Shown one piece after another: positions 25,342 through 36,862 of a stretch of DNA of 64,000 nt. The stretch lies in NCBI GenBank assembly GCA_015039465.1, contig MU129986.1:248001-312000 (forward strand). Direction: 5' to 3'. The notes under the pieces were generated by a model that was given only the letters and a program-made list of their open reading frames with translations, was not told the DNA's origin and searched no databases. A program made the translations under genes and the position numbers. Positions within the stretch are counted from its first letter, which is position 1, and each line of letters starts with the position of its first letter. Source of the stretch: Phlegmacium glaucopus. Lineage: Eukaryota > Basidiomycota > Agaricomycetes > Agaricales > Cortinariaceae.

Positions 25342-25854
25342 GTCCAGGAACCGGACACCTTCACAGAAGAGGCTTGGGACAAACTGCCGAAAACAGAGGG
25401 GACATTTGACCTCCTCTCATTCCATGACTACACTCTACTTCAATAAAATTTACATAGAGAGTTTCTTTGTATGTTTGAAAATATGGTCCCCTTTTTGCAA
25501 CCTGAAAGGTTGGTTAGAAATCCATGTCACACGGGGTTCATCGGAAGTCATTTAATTTTGAGACAAAATGGCACACTCGTCTTTCACTGCAATGCCTCTA
25601 AACTATGATACAACTTACTGGGAGGGCACTCTCAGGCCAGATACACGAAAAATCCCCCTCGAACAGTGATTACAACTAGTTTGATGTTGGGTGAAGCTCG
25701 AAAAGGTGACCAAAAAAGTATAGTTGGACTTTAGGATAAAAATCCAAGCCCCTTCAGATCAAAGATTTCCTTAAAAGGCTCTATTTGTACAACAAATATT
25801 GCACCGGCACCGGTAGCAGAAGGGGGCTTAGAACGAACCGAACTGTTCTTGCAA

Positions 25855-25879
25855 GCGGACTCTAAATGTTAGAGTCCGC
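25855..25879. repeat. Perfect 11-bp inverted repeat with ATG loop
   Basis: GCGGACTCTAA, then ATG, then TTAGAGTCCGC form a perfect 11-bp stem. Just upstream, AGAAC..GTTCT (about 25830-25849) forms a weaker one. Position and strength suggest the end of a small non-autonomous element, but no target-site duplication was identified. Confidence 0.8.
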
Positions 25880-26329
25880 CTATCGATGCTGCAATTGGAG
25901 TATGCGCGGCTTAACCCTTGATATATGTCAGATCCTGAAGGTAAAGTCATCATATATAGGTACCTGGGACAAGGGGCCAGTAGATTGGAGGGGCTGGTTG
26001 ACGTTATTTGTCGTTAGACTAATGATAAAGTTGGGAGGGGGAGCAGCATATAAATAAATGAGAGCAGCGTGGAAGTTCAGCTAGCCTTAGCCTAGGGAAT
26101 AGAGAACCCATATAAGTATCCCAGCCACATAGTCCAGAGTGCCCATGCCATAAGCACCAGGTGGTCTTCTTCTGCGTACCGCATGCTTCCATGAAGGCGA
26201 GAACTCGACTGAACTCGAAGAGCTGGAAGCCAATCAGAATTCTGTCAGTGCCAACGTTTCTCACCTCTTTCTATCATTTCAACGTAGTCATGTGATATCC
26301 TAGCTATCTAATCTCTGCTGCCACAACGA

Positions 26330-27855
26330 ATGTCTTCCGACAAGCTGCGCACATCTGCTGAAGAAACAGTAGATACGGTGACATGTAGTCTGTGCGTATA
26401 AACGGTTCTTGACGCCATCAAGGTTTTAATTCTTGTGTCACAACTTCTAGTTGTCGCAGACAATTCGCAAAATATACCTGCCCGGCTTGCAACGCCCCTT
26501 ATTGCTCGCTCACCTGTTTCAGGTCACAGGTGTGTCTCTGTTCAAATACGTCGCACTTGTTTTTGGCTTGAGGACAATTCGTTCTATGCACTTTGAAAGG
26601 CTCACAATCGATGCTCAGAGAGGTTTTACAAAAAAGAGATCGAAATAGACATCCATGCCGAGCCATCAAAAAATGCTCAGGAGCGTCAAAAGATGATGGA
26701 CTTATTGAAGAAATTTGAGGAAGAAAGCAATGCTGATCAAACATTACCAGTAGGGTACGGGGAGGGGGACGAGGATCCTTCAGATCTAGTGAGACGATTT
26801 GGAGCAGTGGATCTTGGTACGTGCTTGCCTCAGCTTCTATTTATCACTATCCGATGTGCCCACAGATTCCACCACTCCTGATGCGCTTTGGGCTATGTTG
26901 ACTTCTACAGAGCGGTCCAAGTTTATCACAGCTTTAAATAATCCAACCGGTGAACTTGCCCAACGACTTTTAGCCAGTGAAGCCCTTGAGAAGGAAATCC
27001 AACAACCGTGGTGGGAGGTATACCGCTCCAGCAAAAACGATAGCCAAATTAAGAAAGACTTATCTCATAACGCCACACCCAGAATGATGGAAGTGCCCAT
27101 GTCGATGATAAATTCAAATTCCACAGGTCACCCGTTGCTGTACAACATTTGCGCTATCCTGTGGGAGGCAGTTTCTCACTACCATCGAACCTTCACTGAC
27201 AACTCGACTATCTAGCATCTCTTATGCATATGTCACCCGTCACCTCGGGGTATCTCCTTTGTGTAGCCTCCCGCATCGAGACCCAGAATACTCCGAAGCA
27301 CGACGATTGATTTCGCGTCTAGTACCCTTTCTTACTGACCGTAAATCCACGAAACTGTATCCCAACCTGACTGCCATCTCCACCGAGATCTGGTCGGCGT
27401 TTGATCTTGTGAGTTTCATATTAGATTGATATCAACGGATATGCTCCACAAAATGCCACTGAAATATTCTCAAGGGTGTGATGACTAACGGGTTGTTCGC
27501 ACTTCTCTTACGCGATGCAGGATCTCTCTTGACGCCACTATTATTAACTGAATTAACTACATTACCAAGTTCCACGGTATGGTTGGAAACGATGGTTCAT
27601 TCACACCCATATGGGATGGCTGTTCTTGCGCTATCGGATCTGCATGATATGTTCTCGATTGAGTGTGCACAGGATGGCGATGAGGAGCGGACTGGACGAC
27701 GCAAGGGAAACCATATTACGCACAAACTAATTTTCTATGCTGCCCATTTACTATCGACTCCAAGTGCTATTCAACGTACCTTGGTCCAAGAGATGATGGA
27801 CGAGGCAGAGATAATAAGTCCTGATTCGGGCAAATCAGGGCTATGTAATCGATGA
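26330..27855 (+). CDS. HIT-type zinc finger protein, ZNHIT2-like
   Basis: Human ZNHIT2 works with the R2TP co-chaperone and in assembly of U5 snRNP and other complexes. By homology of layout this is the fungal counterpart. The start MSSDKLRTSAEETVDTVTCSL joins to the zinc finger CRRQFAKYTCPACNAPYCSLTCFRSQAHNRCSERFY, with the full Cys/His spacing of zf-HIT, at residues of about 18-55. A Glu/Lys-rich helix follows (MMDLLKKFEEES). The large C-terminal region has PLLYNICAILISYAYVTRHLG, RDPEYSEARRLISRLVPFL and a final HGLRT-like helical block ending SGKSGLCNR. About six introns are needed. Length fits ZNHIT2 rather than the shorter Hit1/ZNHIT3. Confidence 0.82.
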
Positions 27856-28232
27856 TCAAGAATTGATGGGAACTATATTATTCTCCTAAATATATTATGC
27901 ATGACTGCAAGGGTACTCTCGATTTATCGTAAGTCTCGTGGACCAGGCTACATACTCAGAGTTAAAAGGAAACCTCGAACCCGTTGTAACCCCTGAGGCC
28001 TGCCCCTTAATACTCCTGTCTACTTACAAGTATTTGAATCCCTCAGCGGGACTACGTTATTTACGATACATTTGCCATTTGCCCGACAGTCGGTCTCTGG
28101 TTTCCGGAAATACACACACTTACATACATGACTTGTCAAATGAGAACCCGCACAGTCGCCACGGTCATATAACAACAGTTGGCTGAGTCCTGGTTACCTG
28201 GTATCACCGTATCACATCGCTCACACCCTGCC
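27856..28232. other. Intergenic stretch
   Basis: This 377-bp spacer lies between two plus-strand genes and contains the promoter side of the zinc transporter. A short repeated cacacacttacatacatg tract lies near 28120. No gene was found. Confidence 0.45.
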
Positions 28233-29678
28233 ATGTCCGACGCCGTCAATTGTGGCTCCGGCGGAGGAGCAGATACATCTCTTCATCTAAGAATTGCCTC
28301 AGTATTCATCATACTCATCGGTTCAGTTAGTGGGGCTCTATTTCCTGTCCTTGCAAGACGCTCTAGTTGGCTGCATATCCCTAAGGCTGTGTTTGAGTGC
28401 GTTTTCAAGTTCTTCATTATCTTGCTTGGCCCTTTATATTCATTTTGCATTCATAAAAGCTTCGCCAAATACTTCGGTTCTGGGGTCATCGTACGGTCAA
28501 CCCCCACCTTTAAGGGGGGGGAAATTTATCTCACAATTATTTTTTTCTAGATTGCGACAGCTTTTATCCATCTCCTCGGACCTGCATTAGATGAACTCGG
28601 AAGTCCATGTTTGGCCCCAGCTTGGAGCGTATATGTAGGCTTCTTTTGATTGAAGCGATATAAGATCCCCTTCTCTAATTGCTCCATATCTTTCATTATA
28701 GCCTTATGCACTGGCATTATGTCTTCTCAGTATTTTCATGATATTTATCGTCGAGCTTGTCGCTTTTCGATGGGGGACTGCTAAGCTTGCGAAGATCGGC
28801 AAAGCCCACGGCAAGTTTTTTTCCTCCCATCGAACCCATAGATAACTTAAACTAAGTATTGGAAAAACCCAGATGCGCATGGTCATGGTCTCGGATCCCA
28901 CGCCGCCCATGGTCCAGAACCATTCAATCAAACCACAGAACCCACGGCTAACAAGGAAACAAGTAGTTCCGACATTGAAACTGCGGACAAAAATGGTCCT
29001 AAATTTGACGACAACGCCCTTGCTCAAATAATTGGAGTCGCAATTCTCGAATTCGGTGTTGTCCTTCACAGGTGCAGGCTAATTTCATCCCATACTCGAC
29101 GGTTATCTCAGGGTTGGCATTTAGTGTGCTCATCGGATTAACGCTTGCCGTTACGTCAGATTTCACGACCCTGTTCGTTGTCATTATCTTCCACCGTAAG
29201 TTTTTTTACAAATCACCCTTTAAACTCACCCAACATGGACTTCTAAATAATGTAGAGTCCTTTGAGGGACTGGGAATCGGATCTCGGCTTGCTTACTTGG
29301 AATTGCCCGATAAATATAGATGGGTACCGTATGCTGGCGCTGCGCTCTATGGGATAACGACGCCCCTCGGGATCGCCATTGGTCTCGGCGTCAGATCTTC
29401 ATACAACCCAGATAGCACGACTGCATCGATCGTCAGCGGCGTTCTGGATTCGCTGAGCGCTGGCATTCTCATATATACCGGGTTGGTGGAGGTAATTATA
29501 CTGCGCTTTACGAGGTGTGGGCTTTTGACTGATTAATTGTGCGCGTCCCTAGCTCTTGGCCCACGAGTTTTTGTTTAACAAAGAGATGATGAATTCATCA
29601 AATGGCAAAGTTGCCTATGCCCTCTGCACGATGTTGCTGGGTTGTGGAATTATGGCACTTTTGGGTAGATGGGCGTGA
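28233..29678 (+). CDS. ZIP-family zinc/iron transporter (Zrt1/Zrt2-like)
   Basis: This is a plasma-membrane divalent metal importer with eight predicted membrane segments. The start MSDAVNCGSGGGADTSLHLR is followed by TM1 (IASVFIILIGSVSGALFPVLA), TM2 (GSGVIIATAFIHLLGPAL) and TM3 (FMIFIVELVAFRWG). Next is a His-rich cytosolic loop (AHGHGLGSHAAHG), then TM4 with the HSVLIGLTLA signature and TM5 with HESFEGLGIGSRLA, which supply the metal-site His and Glu residues. The C-terminus is GCGIMALLGRWA. The H-S-V join crosses an intron (gtgcagg..catttag). Normal length for fungal Zrt proteins. Confidence 0.93.
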
Positions 29679-30296
29679 TCATATTACGACATTTATCTAT
29701 CCCTGGAATTTTACAATGACATCCACGTACATCTGACCATTTTATAGTTAGCTGCAGTACTAGTCGATGTGCAAACATTGTAGTCCATTCCTATTTTCTT
29801 AGTATATATCTCATTATCCAAACTACTTGTTCCACATTTAGCATACTATGGGAGACTATGGGTGCCGGTCGCCTACAGACGGTAATAGACCGCAAGGCGC
29901 CAAATCGGGGGGAGAAATTTTTTCCAAAGTGAGTAACCCTAACCTAAGTGTGATTTTCATCCATCATAGCACAACTTTTGAAGATTCTTCAAAGAATTCA
30001 TAGACTTTAGTACCTCTTACTTAGAAGCATGGGCCGGAATTCAAGTTCTGACACATGACAAAAACACCTGTTCAGTCAGATCACTGTTGGTGTTTCCCAG
30101 GTGTTGGCAATGCCAAACTTGAAGGTGTTGAGATTCTTGAGAATGAAGAGTGCACTGCTTGGTTGGGTAGAGTCAATAACCATGTGAAGATGGCTAGATT
30201 GACCTGAGTATGCTCAGAAGCAGTAGTATTCCCAGAGTTTACTGATGTTGTGGTTGCTACAAATGAATTTCTGATTACATAAGGGTACTAGTCCTG
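29679..30296. other. Intergenic stretch
   Basis: This 618 bp lies between the zinc transporter and ERV1. A low-GC part (about 30000-30290) has a few short open stretches without splice signals. No repeat unit or gene could be supported. Confidence 0.45.
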
Positions 30297-30845
30297 ATGC
30301 CTACCTTAGACCCAAAATCGCAACCTAAACTGCAGGCTGGCATGCCTCCTGGAATGGTAATGGGACCAGATGGAAAACCTTGCAAAATATGTACTGCCTT
30401 TCGATACTGGAAGCCACCCACAACGAGCAAAGCAAACTCGAACAAGGAATCAAATACTACCAATGGATCTTTGCCTTTGCCAAATCCAGCCGATGAGCCA
30501 CCTCCTGGATGTCCTCCCGATGTCGAACAGCTCGGACGCGCTACATGGACATTCCTACATACCACAGCCGCGTACTACCCCGAAAAACCCACTCCGACAC
30601 AACGCGCCAATATGCTCTTGCTCTTACGTTCCCTACCCGTGCTATACCCGTGTAATTGGTGTGCAGACGACTTTGGGGATGATATTAATCGACACCCACC
30701 GGATGTCAGTGGGCGGGGTGCGTTGAGCCGGTGGTTGTGTGAAAGACATAATGAAGTTAATGAGAAACTTGGGAAAAATAAGTTTGATTGTGCAAAGGTG
30801 GATGAGAGGTGGAAGGATGGCCCTCCGGATGGGAGCTGTGATTAG
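30297..30845 (+). CDS. ERV1: FAD-linked sulfhydryl oxidase Erv1 (ALR)
   Basis: Erv1 reoxidises Mia40 in the mitochondrial intermembrane space and passes electrons to cytochrome c. The gene is intronless and encodes 182 residues. The N-terminal shuttle disulfide is KPCKIC (about residues 25-30). The FAD-binding core contains LGRATWTFLHTTAAYYPEKPT and the active-site disulfide YPCNWCADDF. It also contains the structural CX16C pair (CERHNEVNEKLGKNKFDC). HNEVN is the flavin-contact motif of the family. The gene lies 89 bp upstream of the YPI1 start on the same strand. Confidence 0.94.
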   Translation: MPTLDPKSQPKLQAGMPPGMVMGPDGKPCKICTAFRYWKPPTTSKANSNKESNTTNGSLPLPNPADEPPPGCPPDVEQLGRATWTFLHTTAAYYPEKPTPTQRANMLLLLRSLPVLYPCNWCADDFGDDINRHPPDVSGRGALSRWLCERHNEVNEKLGKNKFDCAKVDERWKDGPPDGSCD

Positions 30846-30934
30846 AAATAGAGTCCAATACATTGTTTGAGAAAGGCGATGACATGTGACTATGACTGAT
30901 GTCATTGCTAAGCGTTCGCAACTTCCTCCATAAC

Positions 30935-31548
30935 ATGATGTATACAGGATCATCAACCTCTGCTCCAGGGGATGGCTCTCGCACGCTGACTATTACCAAT
31001 CTGTCACGAGAAGAAAATGACGATGAGAAGAGAGATAACACCGAAGGTAGTCAAATAATTGGCACCCTAAGTCTCCGAGGTGTCCAACGGCGAACGGGAC
31101 CGCGAGTAGCCTGGGACGAGGATGTCATAGATAACGAAGGAATCGGGAAGAAGAAATCCAAAAGTAATTATGTCTCTATCTCTCAAACCTTTTCATCTAA
31201 CTGTTTCTTATTTCAGTTTGCTGTATTTACCATAAACCACGGAGATTCGACGAGTCATCGGACGAATCGTCTTCTGACGATGACTCTGACGATGACTCAA
31301 TTTCTTCGTGTCCACATGAACATGACCATCCGGGCCACAACCACAACCATCGTCCCAATTCATCTCGAAGAGGCTCTAACTCTTCAAATCCTCAGCAAGC
31401 ACAGAGGGGTCCAGGAATAGTACATGAACCAGAGCTTTTATTAGACGATACTGAGCCTAATGCTTATGAGAAGCAACCAGAATTGAAGAAAGGCAAAATG
31501 AGAGCGAGTGCGTTGTCCTGCCCATCCATTTCGCCCCCCAACGACTGA
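30935..31548 (+). CDS. YPI1: Type 1 protein phosphatase inhibitor Ypi1 (PPP1R11/inhibitor-3)
   Basis: This is a nuclear regulatory partner of protein phosphatase 1. It starts MMYTGSSTSAPGDGSRTLTI. The PP1-docking segment is RTGPRVAWDEDVIDNEGIGKKKSK. One intron (gtaatta..tttcag) leads to ICCIYHKPRRFDESSDESS, the diagnostic CCIYxKPRxFxESS block. An acidic run and a His-rich stretch (CPHEHDHPGHNHNH) follow. The 3' end is ambiguous. Reading through stops at 31548, while a GT-AG intron from about 31510 (gtgcgt..ttgtag) would extend the frame to 31694. Confidence 0.88.
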
Positions 31549-32553
31549 TGATTGACTTCCATTGTAGCTTGAAGTCGGCGTTTCATTTATGTATACCTAA
31601 ACCTGCAGCTACTACGCATAACCGATATTTTACAACAGAATTTCTGGTTTCTATGGCTGTGTTCCTAGAGCTTGTAATTGACTTGTTTCTCTAATTACAG
31701 TACATCCATTTCATCGGAAATTGTCAATTTTCGTGACAATAAATAAAATAAAACTATTCAAGAAAATCCTGCACTGTTTTACATCGCTGATGCCGATGGG
31801 TGATGATCGGTTTTTGTTTCCACTTGCCAAGGTCTGTCATCCTGTTGACTGACAACAAAGCTCAGAGGAAAGGCAGAACCTGCCTCCGCCACGCTACATC
31901 ATCATTGAATCCATGCATGCTGCTGTGGCCAGGGCCCAAAAGACTGAGGCTGAGCACGTCGGACCGGTCTATCCATAAGTTTAACATCGGATCCCAGGAA
32001 CCCAAGACACTAGACTTGAACCCACCTCCATGGGCTGTCTTGGACTTGGGGAAAAAATTGATTTTGGCGGTATTCTGATTTGGGACGGATTATTCGATTA
32101 TTCGATACTGAAATAGAAAGTTGGCCACCACAACTTCTGGTTTCAGACTGGAAAAGCACAAAAACAGGCATGTAACAACTCTGCATATGCTCATGATTTG
32201 AGGGCCTGTAGTGCTGTACGTGTCACAGCACATTTAAGTTGATAAATATGTGGGCATGAAAGCGGGGATGACAGCAGATGATCTTGAAGTTGTAGCTGTT
32301 GATGAAAGAAAAGAGGTTAACTTGTCGTTCAAGTTCCAAGCCTTTTTGATTAACTATTACTTGACTTTATTCTATTTATATTGTCACTATAAGTCTTAGT
32401 ATGTTTCATTAGAAAGACGTTGGTCGGACAACTTACCGTTTTTATTGAGTATTCTTCAGATCCTGGTTGGCGGTGAGTAATTGTTGAAATGTCGCGAAGG
32501 TGGAAGCAAGAACTCACCCTGACCTTATTGCACAGCTCAGTTTCTTACCTACG
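31549..32553. other. 1 kb intergenic region
   Basis: The region holds the possible alternative last exon of YPI1 (to 31694), then a mid-GC stretch at 31790-32080 with one unspliced frame of no recognisable character, then A/T-rich promoter sequence of the GH47 gene. No repeat was identified. Confidence 0.45.
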
Positions 32554-35074
32554 ATGCCTCGAGCTCGTAATACACCCAATCTCGTTATTACTATTCCACC
32601 TAATCCTATCAATACTACCCATCATAAGCCCGTTGAACCCATTACCACCACCACCACCACCATATCAGTCCCAAAATCATCACATTGTTGCAGACCAACC
32701 ACTAGACTACTACTCCGAATATTCCCCTGGGTCGTAGGATGCACCCTCGTTCTATGGATATTCGTTCTTCGATCAGATAGACCCCCTTTACGCGTTTATA
32801 GTCCTCAACAGCACCCACCAGTCGAAAGATATAAATCACGTCCTTTACATCCCCCACACCGACATTCAAAGTCATACGTGTCGTCCTCCAAACTTACAGT
32901 ATGGGATGGACGTGCAGAAAATGTTCGGGATTCATTCATTCACGCGTATGGTGGATATAAACAATATGCGGCACTTTACGATGTGCTATTACCGGTTACG
33001 AGAGGAAGAGCTAACAAGTTACGTTTTATCCTCATATTCCTTGAACTCCTTGAACTCAATTTGCTCATAATACTATAATATTACAGTTTAAATGGTTGGG
33101 GGCTCACTCTCTACGATTCTCTAGACACCATGTGGATCATGGGTCTACATGACATATTCCGAGAATCTCTTGGGACAGTAGCAAGTGCCTCGTTCAATTC
33201 GTTACAGATTGTACGTTGCTCTACAGATTTCTAAACCTGGCTTCCAATTAAACATTCTTTTTTTTGTCGTTAGAGACAACCATATGATACGATTGTCCAT
33301 CATCTAGGTGGTTTATTATCAGCCTATGCACTTTCCAAGGAACCTTCACTCCTGACGCGCGCCGACGATCTTGGAAAAATTCTTCTTCCAGTTTTTAACA
33401 CATCTTCTGTGGTTTCAATTATTCCCACCACTCCAACATCGTAAGTCGTCCTGTTGTTCATATGGATACATTTTTTTTTACTGTTGTTCGAAGGGAAGAA
33501 TCATCGATGGATCAGAATACTACCAGTGTTTCCTGGACCAGCATCCTTGGCCATCAACTAGAGTTGTGGGTGCATTCGCCTTTATCTGCATATTTTGCTG
33601 AAATGCCACATTTGAGCCAGTAAATATCTAGCTCATCTGACGGGGAGGGTGGAATATTACAACCTGGTAAGGCTTCCTTCTTACGTGTCGACTTCACGTT
33701 CACTTCTAAATGTTTGCGTCGTCTTCTAATTTATCAGACTGAAAATTTCATGAAGAAAATATACGATATCAAAACTACTAACGCCACCCTACCAAATCGG
33801 TGGAATTTAGTGACAAGCAGTGGTAGGGTTTCCGTGTCATCCATCCTGAAATCACTCGTGTTGAACGTTTTTGTGACATAGGACACTACGACAACGCACA
33901 AGAATATCTTCTAAAACAATGGCTATTGACTGCAAAAACAGATACGCGAAGTTTAGCTTTATGTTCGTATTAAATGACTTTCGTTCTCTGACAACCAATC
34001 AACTAACGACAAATTACTTCAAATTAAGATCTTGAATCCATCGATACCATAATCAAAACTCAACTCTACATTTCACCTAACCGTAACCTCCTCTACCTCA
34101 GCAATCTCTCTCCCCCTCCCTCCCCTTCTTATACACCCACACACTACTTCAGCCATAACTCATGTTCATTTCCCGCCCTCTTAGCTCTTGGAGTGCACAA
34201 CCTTGGCATCTCACTCCCCCTCCGCGACCGAGAGCTCCATTTGTGGGCTGCGCAAGGATTGGCGTATACGTGTTGGGTTATGTATGCTGATCAAGGAAGC
34301 GGATTGGGAGGGGAGGAAGTGAAGATGGTGTTTGGAGGTGTAGGTGATATGGAGTCTTCTGCAGGAGAGGGAGTGGAAGGGAAAGTGAGTCGTTGGATAG
34401 AACATGTGGAAGAATGGGAAAAGACAGGGAAGAAAGGGAATGGACCGCCTGGGACGAAGGAGGATGAGGTATATGTGACGTCGACTGCTGCTGGGGATAG
34501 AGATTATGTCCTACTGAGAACTGGATATGCTCTGAATCCCGAGGTAAGTTTTTTCGCCCCTTCATTTCAACTCTCGGCTGACGGAGTGTATCCAAAAAAA
34601 AGTTGATCGAGAGTTTTTATTTCTTGTGGAGGATTACTAAAAGCGATAGGTGGAGAAACCGTGGTTGGTCAGTGATTTCCTCCTTTTGTTGTTGGTGCTT
34701 GTTCTAATAAGTATTTCATTGTTGTTTCATTTTTAGGGCTATTTTTGAAGCTATCGAAAAACACACACGGACGAAACACGGATACACTAGCCTACTAAAT
34801 GTCGAGCAAGTTCCACCATTGATGAAAGACGAAATGCCTAGGTCGGTATTATCTTTGACCTTCCTTTCGCAACGTCTTGACTGATGTCTCTCTCGTATCG
34901 TTTTTTTTCCCTAGTTACTTTTTGGGAGAAACACTCAAGTATCTCTATCTGTTATTTTGCGACGACGAACCACTCGATCTGAATTCATGGGTGTTCAATT
35001 CCAGAGGTCATCCGTTGCCTGTGTTTGACTGGAGCAATTGGGAGAAGGAGCATTTTAATATCACACTTGAATAA
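32554..35074 (+). CDS. Glycoside hydrolase family 47 (class I alpha-mannosidase-like), divergent motifs
   Basis: This is a type II membrane protein of the secretory pathway: a disordered N-terminus, then a membrane anchor ([21 protein letters not shown]) at about residues 50-70. GH47 blocks are [96 protein letters not shown] and the end block [27 protein letters not shown]. Two usually invariant sites differ: the Glu before the LEF block appears to be Ser ([11 protein letters not shown]), and the Ca-binding TEAHP motif reads SRGHP. All introns splice cleanly, so the divergence is not due to frame errors. Activity is uncertain. Confidence 0.87.
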
Positions 35075-35256
35075 TAAATTGCCCTACTAATATACTTCTT
35101 GTAAACTATTTTTGTTTTATTAGGACTCTAATGCCTTTAATCTTGTTTTCTTTGGCGATAACTTCTTGTCAGCCAATTTTTAATCTCCTCGTTTCAAGTT
35201 CATAAAACTTATAGATTTACAAACAACATATACATAAACTTTCCTATTTGTTAATA

Positions 35257-36817
35257 TCATTCGATTACCTTTTCAACTCCTGGAGGGAATTTATACTCTC
35301 CTTGACGACGAACCTACACCAAGGTTTGAGGATGGTAGAAAACGGCACCGATGCATGCATACCTCATCGAAAATTGTCATCTCCAAGATACTCTTATCAT
35401 GTCCCCACAACTTACTCTCCAACCTACCTTCTCTGATACACCTGGCAACTTCATCGGCTTGGAAATGCAAACCCTTACCAACATACTCGAACGTCCTCTT
35501 CTCCTCTCTCTTCACACCATCATCGGAAAGGTATTGGACTGTGAATTCCTTTGGACAATATATGGGAGAACGGATTAAGATATTACCGCGTTCGAAACGG
35601 ATTGTTACACCTGGCTGGATATCGTCGATGGTTATGTTGCAGTTCAAAGAAGCTTGAGCTGCGAATTTGTTGTTACCGTTGGACTGAGAATCGAAGGTTA
35701 GATTGAACAAAGTGCCCGTGTCGACGTTTGTCAAAGGTGTTTTGAGCATGGATCCTTGTATTTTTGAAGGATAGTTTGCCGCATTTGCTGGGTTTTCAAA
35801 GAGGGCCAAAATTGCCTAGGTGTTATGGCCAACCTTAATCTTTACTGTGACTATCAATAAAATTGGATTTTACCCAGAAGAGAGGGTAAGAACCGCTAGA
35901 GAGTGGATTTATTGTGAGGTTGTGGAAATGGAAGAGAAAAGAAGTAAGTTTTACAGGTCAAGTAAGGCACCTCCACCTAAATCTGGATCCAAAATTCGAT
36001 GCGTCAAAGGAAGGTCTATGACCATGATGGAATATTTAGATTCGACAAACCGCAAAAATCGGATTCAACAGTGTAACTCACCATGGATATGGTAATTTAA
36101 TGAGAGGTCTGCATGAAGCATCACAGGTAAGCCTAAAGTGCCTTCTTCTGCGATCTTCTTGACTTCCAAACTGAGCGGATGGAAACGGGTCCATAAAGCC
36201 TCCATGAAAAATACATTGTATTCTTTGGCTGAGGCTATGAGGGAACGCAGTTCTGCGAGATTGGATGTTACGGGTTTTTCGCATAGAACATGTTTCCCCG
36301 CTTTGATGGCATCTAAGGCGTTTGTGTGGTGGTATGTATGAGGTGTACCTGTTTACAATTATGGTTAGATGAGGACGAAGGGTTTCGAGGTGAATTGACC
36401 GATATATACGACGTCTACATCCTGAGTATGGGATGATGTTAGTATCTATATTCAATGGTTATTCTGTTGGACGATTCACCTTGTCTGCATACACTTCTTC
36501 ATAAGTACCGTACGCCTTGATCGATTGATCACCTTGGGCACATCTATCGATGAAGTCCTTGGCCTTTTCGACGGTACGAGAGCCGACGGCTGCTATTTTG
36601 TGTAGGATATCATGTACACCACGACTGCCAGAGATTGAGTTTTCTGGTATTTTTTTTGGCTAAAGAACATCGACGTACGTGCTTGGATTGATGAGCAAGT
36701 CCTAGGATTAATTTGTGAGTGGTCACGCTCGCATTGAATGATACAGCCTACACGAGTGAAGGACGCAGCGATGTTTCCTGTGGATATGATACCCCAGCGC
36801 AATACCGTGACGGTCAT
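35257..36817 (-). CDS. Gfo/Idh/MocA-family NAD(P)-dependent oxidoreductase
   Basis: The protein resembles trans-1,2-dihydrobenzene-1,2-diol dehydrogenase and D-xylose 1-dehydrogenase (NADP+); the substrate cannot be assigned. It starts MTVTVLRWGIISTGNIAASFT, a Rossmann beta-alpha-beta with a GxxSTGNIA turn. Further blocks are [31 protein letters not shown], with the family catalytic Lys in EKP, then FMEALWTRFHP and ILDPDLGGGALLDLGSYPLFW. The C-terminal beta-domain ends GEYKFPPGVEKVIE. A 22-nt micro-exon at 35874-35895 encodes GSYPLFW. The start lies 45 bp from the divergent OHCU decarboxylase start. Confidence 0.9.
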
Positions 36818-36862
36818 GGTTAAGTAGTAGCCAAGGATATACCGGGCCGCTAATCTGTCTTT
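36818..36862. promoter_or_regulatory. 45-bp divergent promoter between two start codons
   Basis: Only 45 bp separate the ATG of the minus-strand oxidoreductase from the ATG of the plus-strand OHCU decarboxylase. Both 5' untranslated regions and core promoters must overlap here or extend into the opposite coding region. Confidence 0.7.

Larger units (their letters stand above)
24619..26329. other. 1.7 kb gene-free region with hairpins
   Basis: No frame here shows coding character or splice-consistent exons. The region is A/T-rich apart from islands at about 25320-25360 and 25800-25880, which hold strong inverted repeats listed separately. It could be the remains of a small transposon or only a long intergenic region. 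Confidence 0.5.

Noticed and set aside
30060..30290. Low-GC stretch with short open frames, considered as a transposon remnant
   Set aside because: No terminal repeats, target duplication or recognisable transposase/reverse-transcriptase motif could be seen.
31800..32078. 92-codon plus-strand frame in an intergenic region
   Set aside because: No start context, splice signals, family match or codon character; likely chance.
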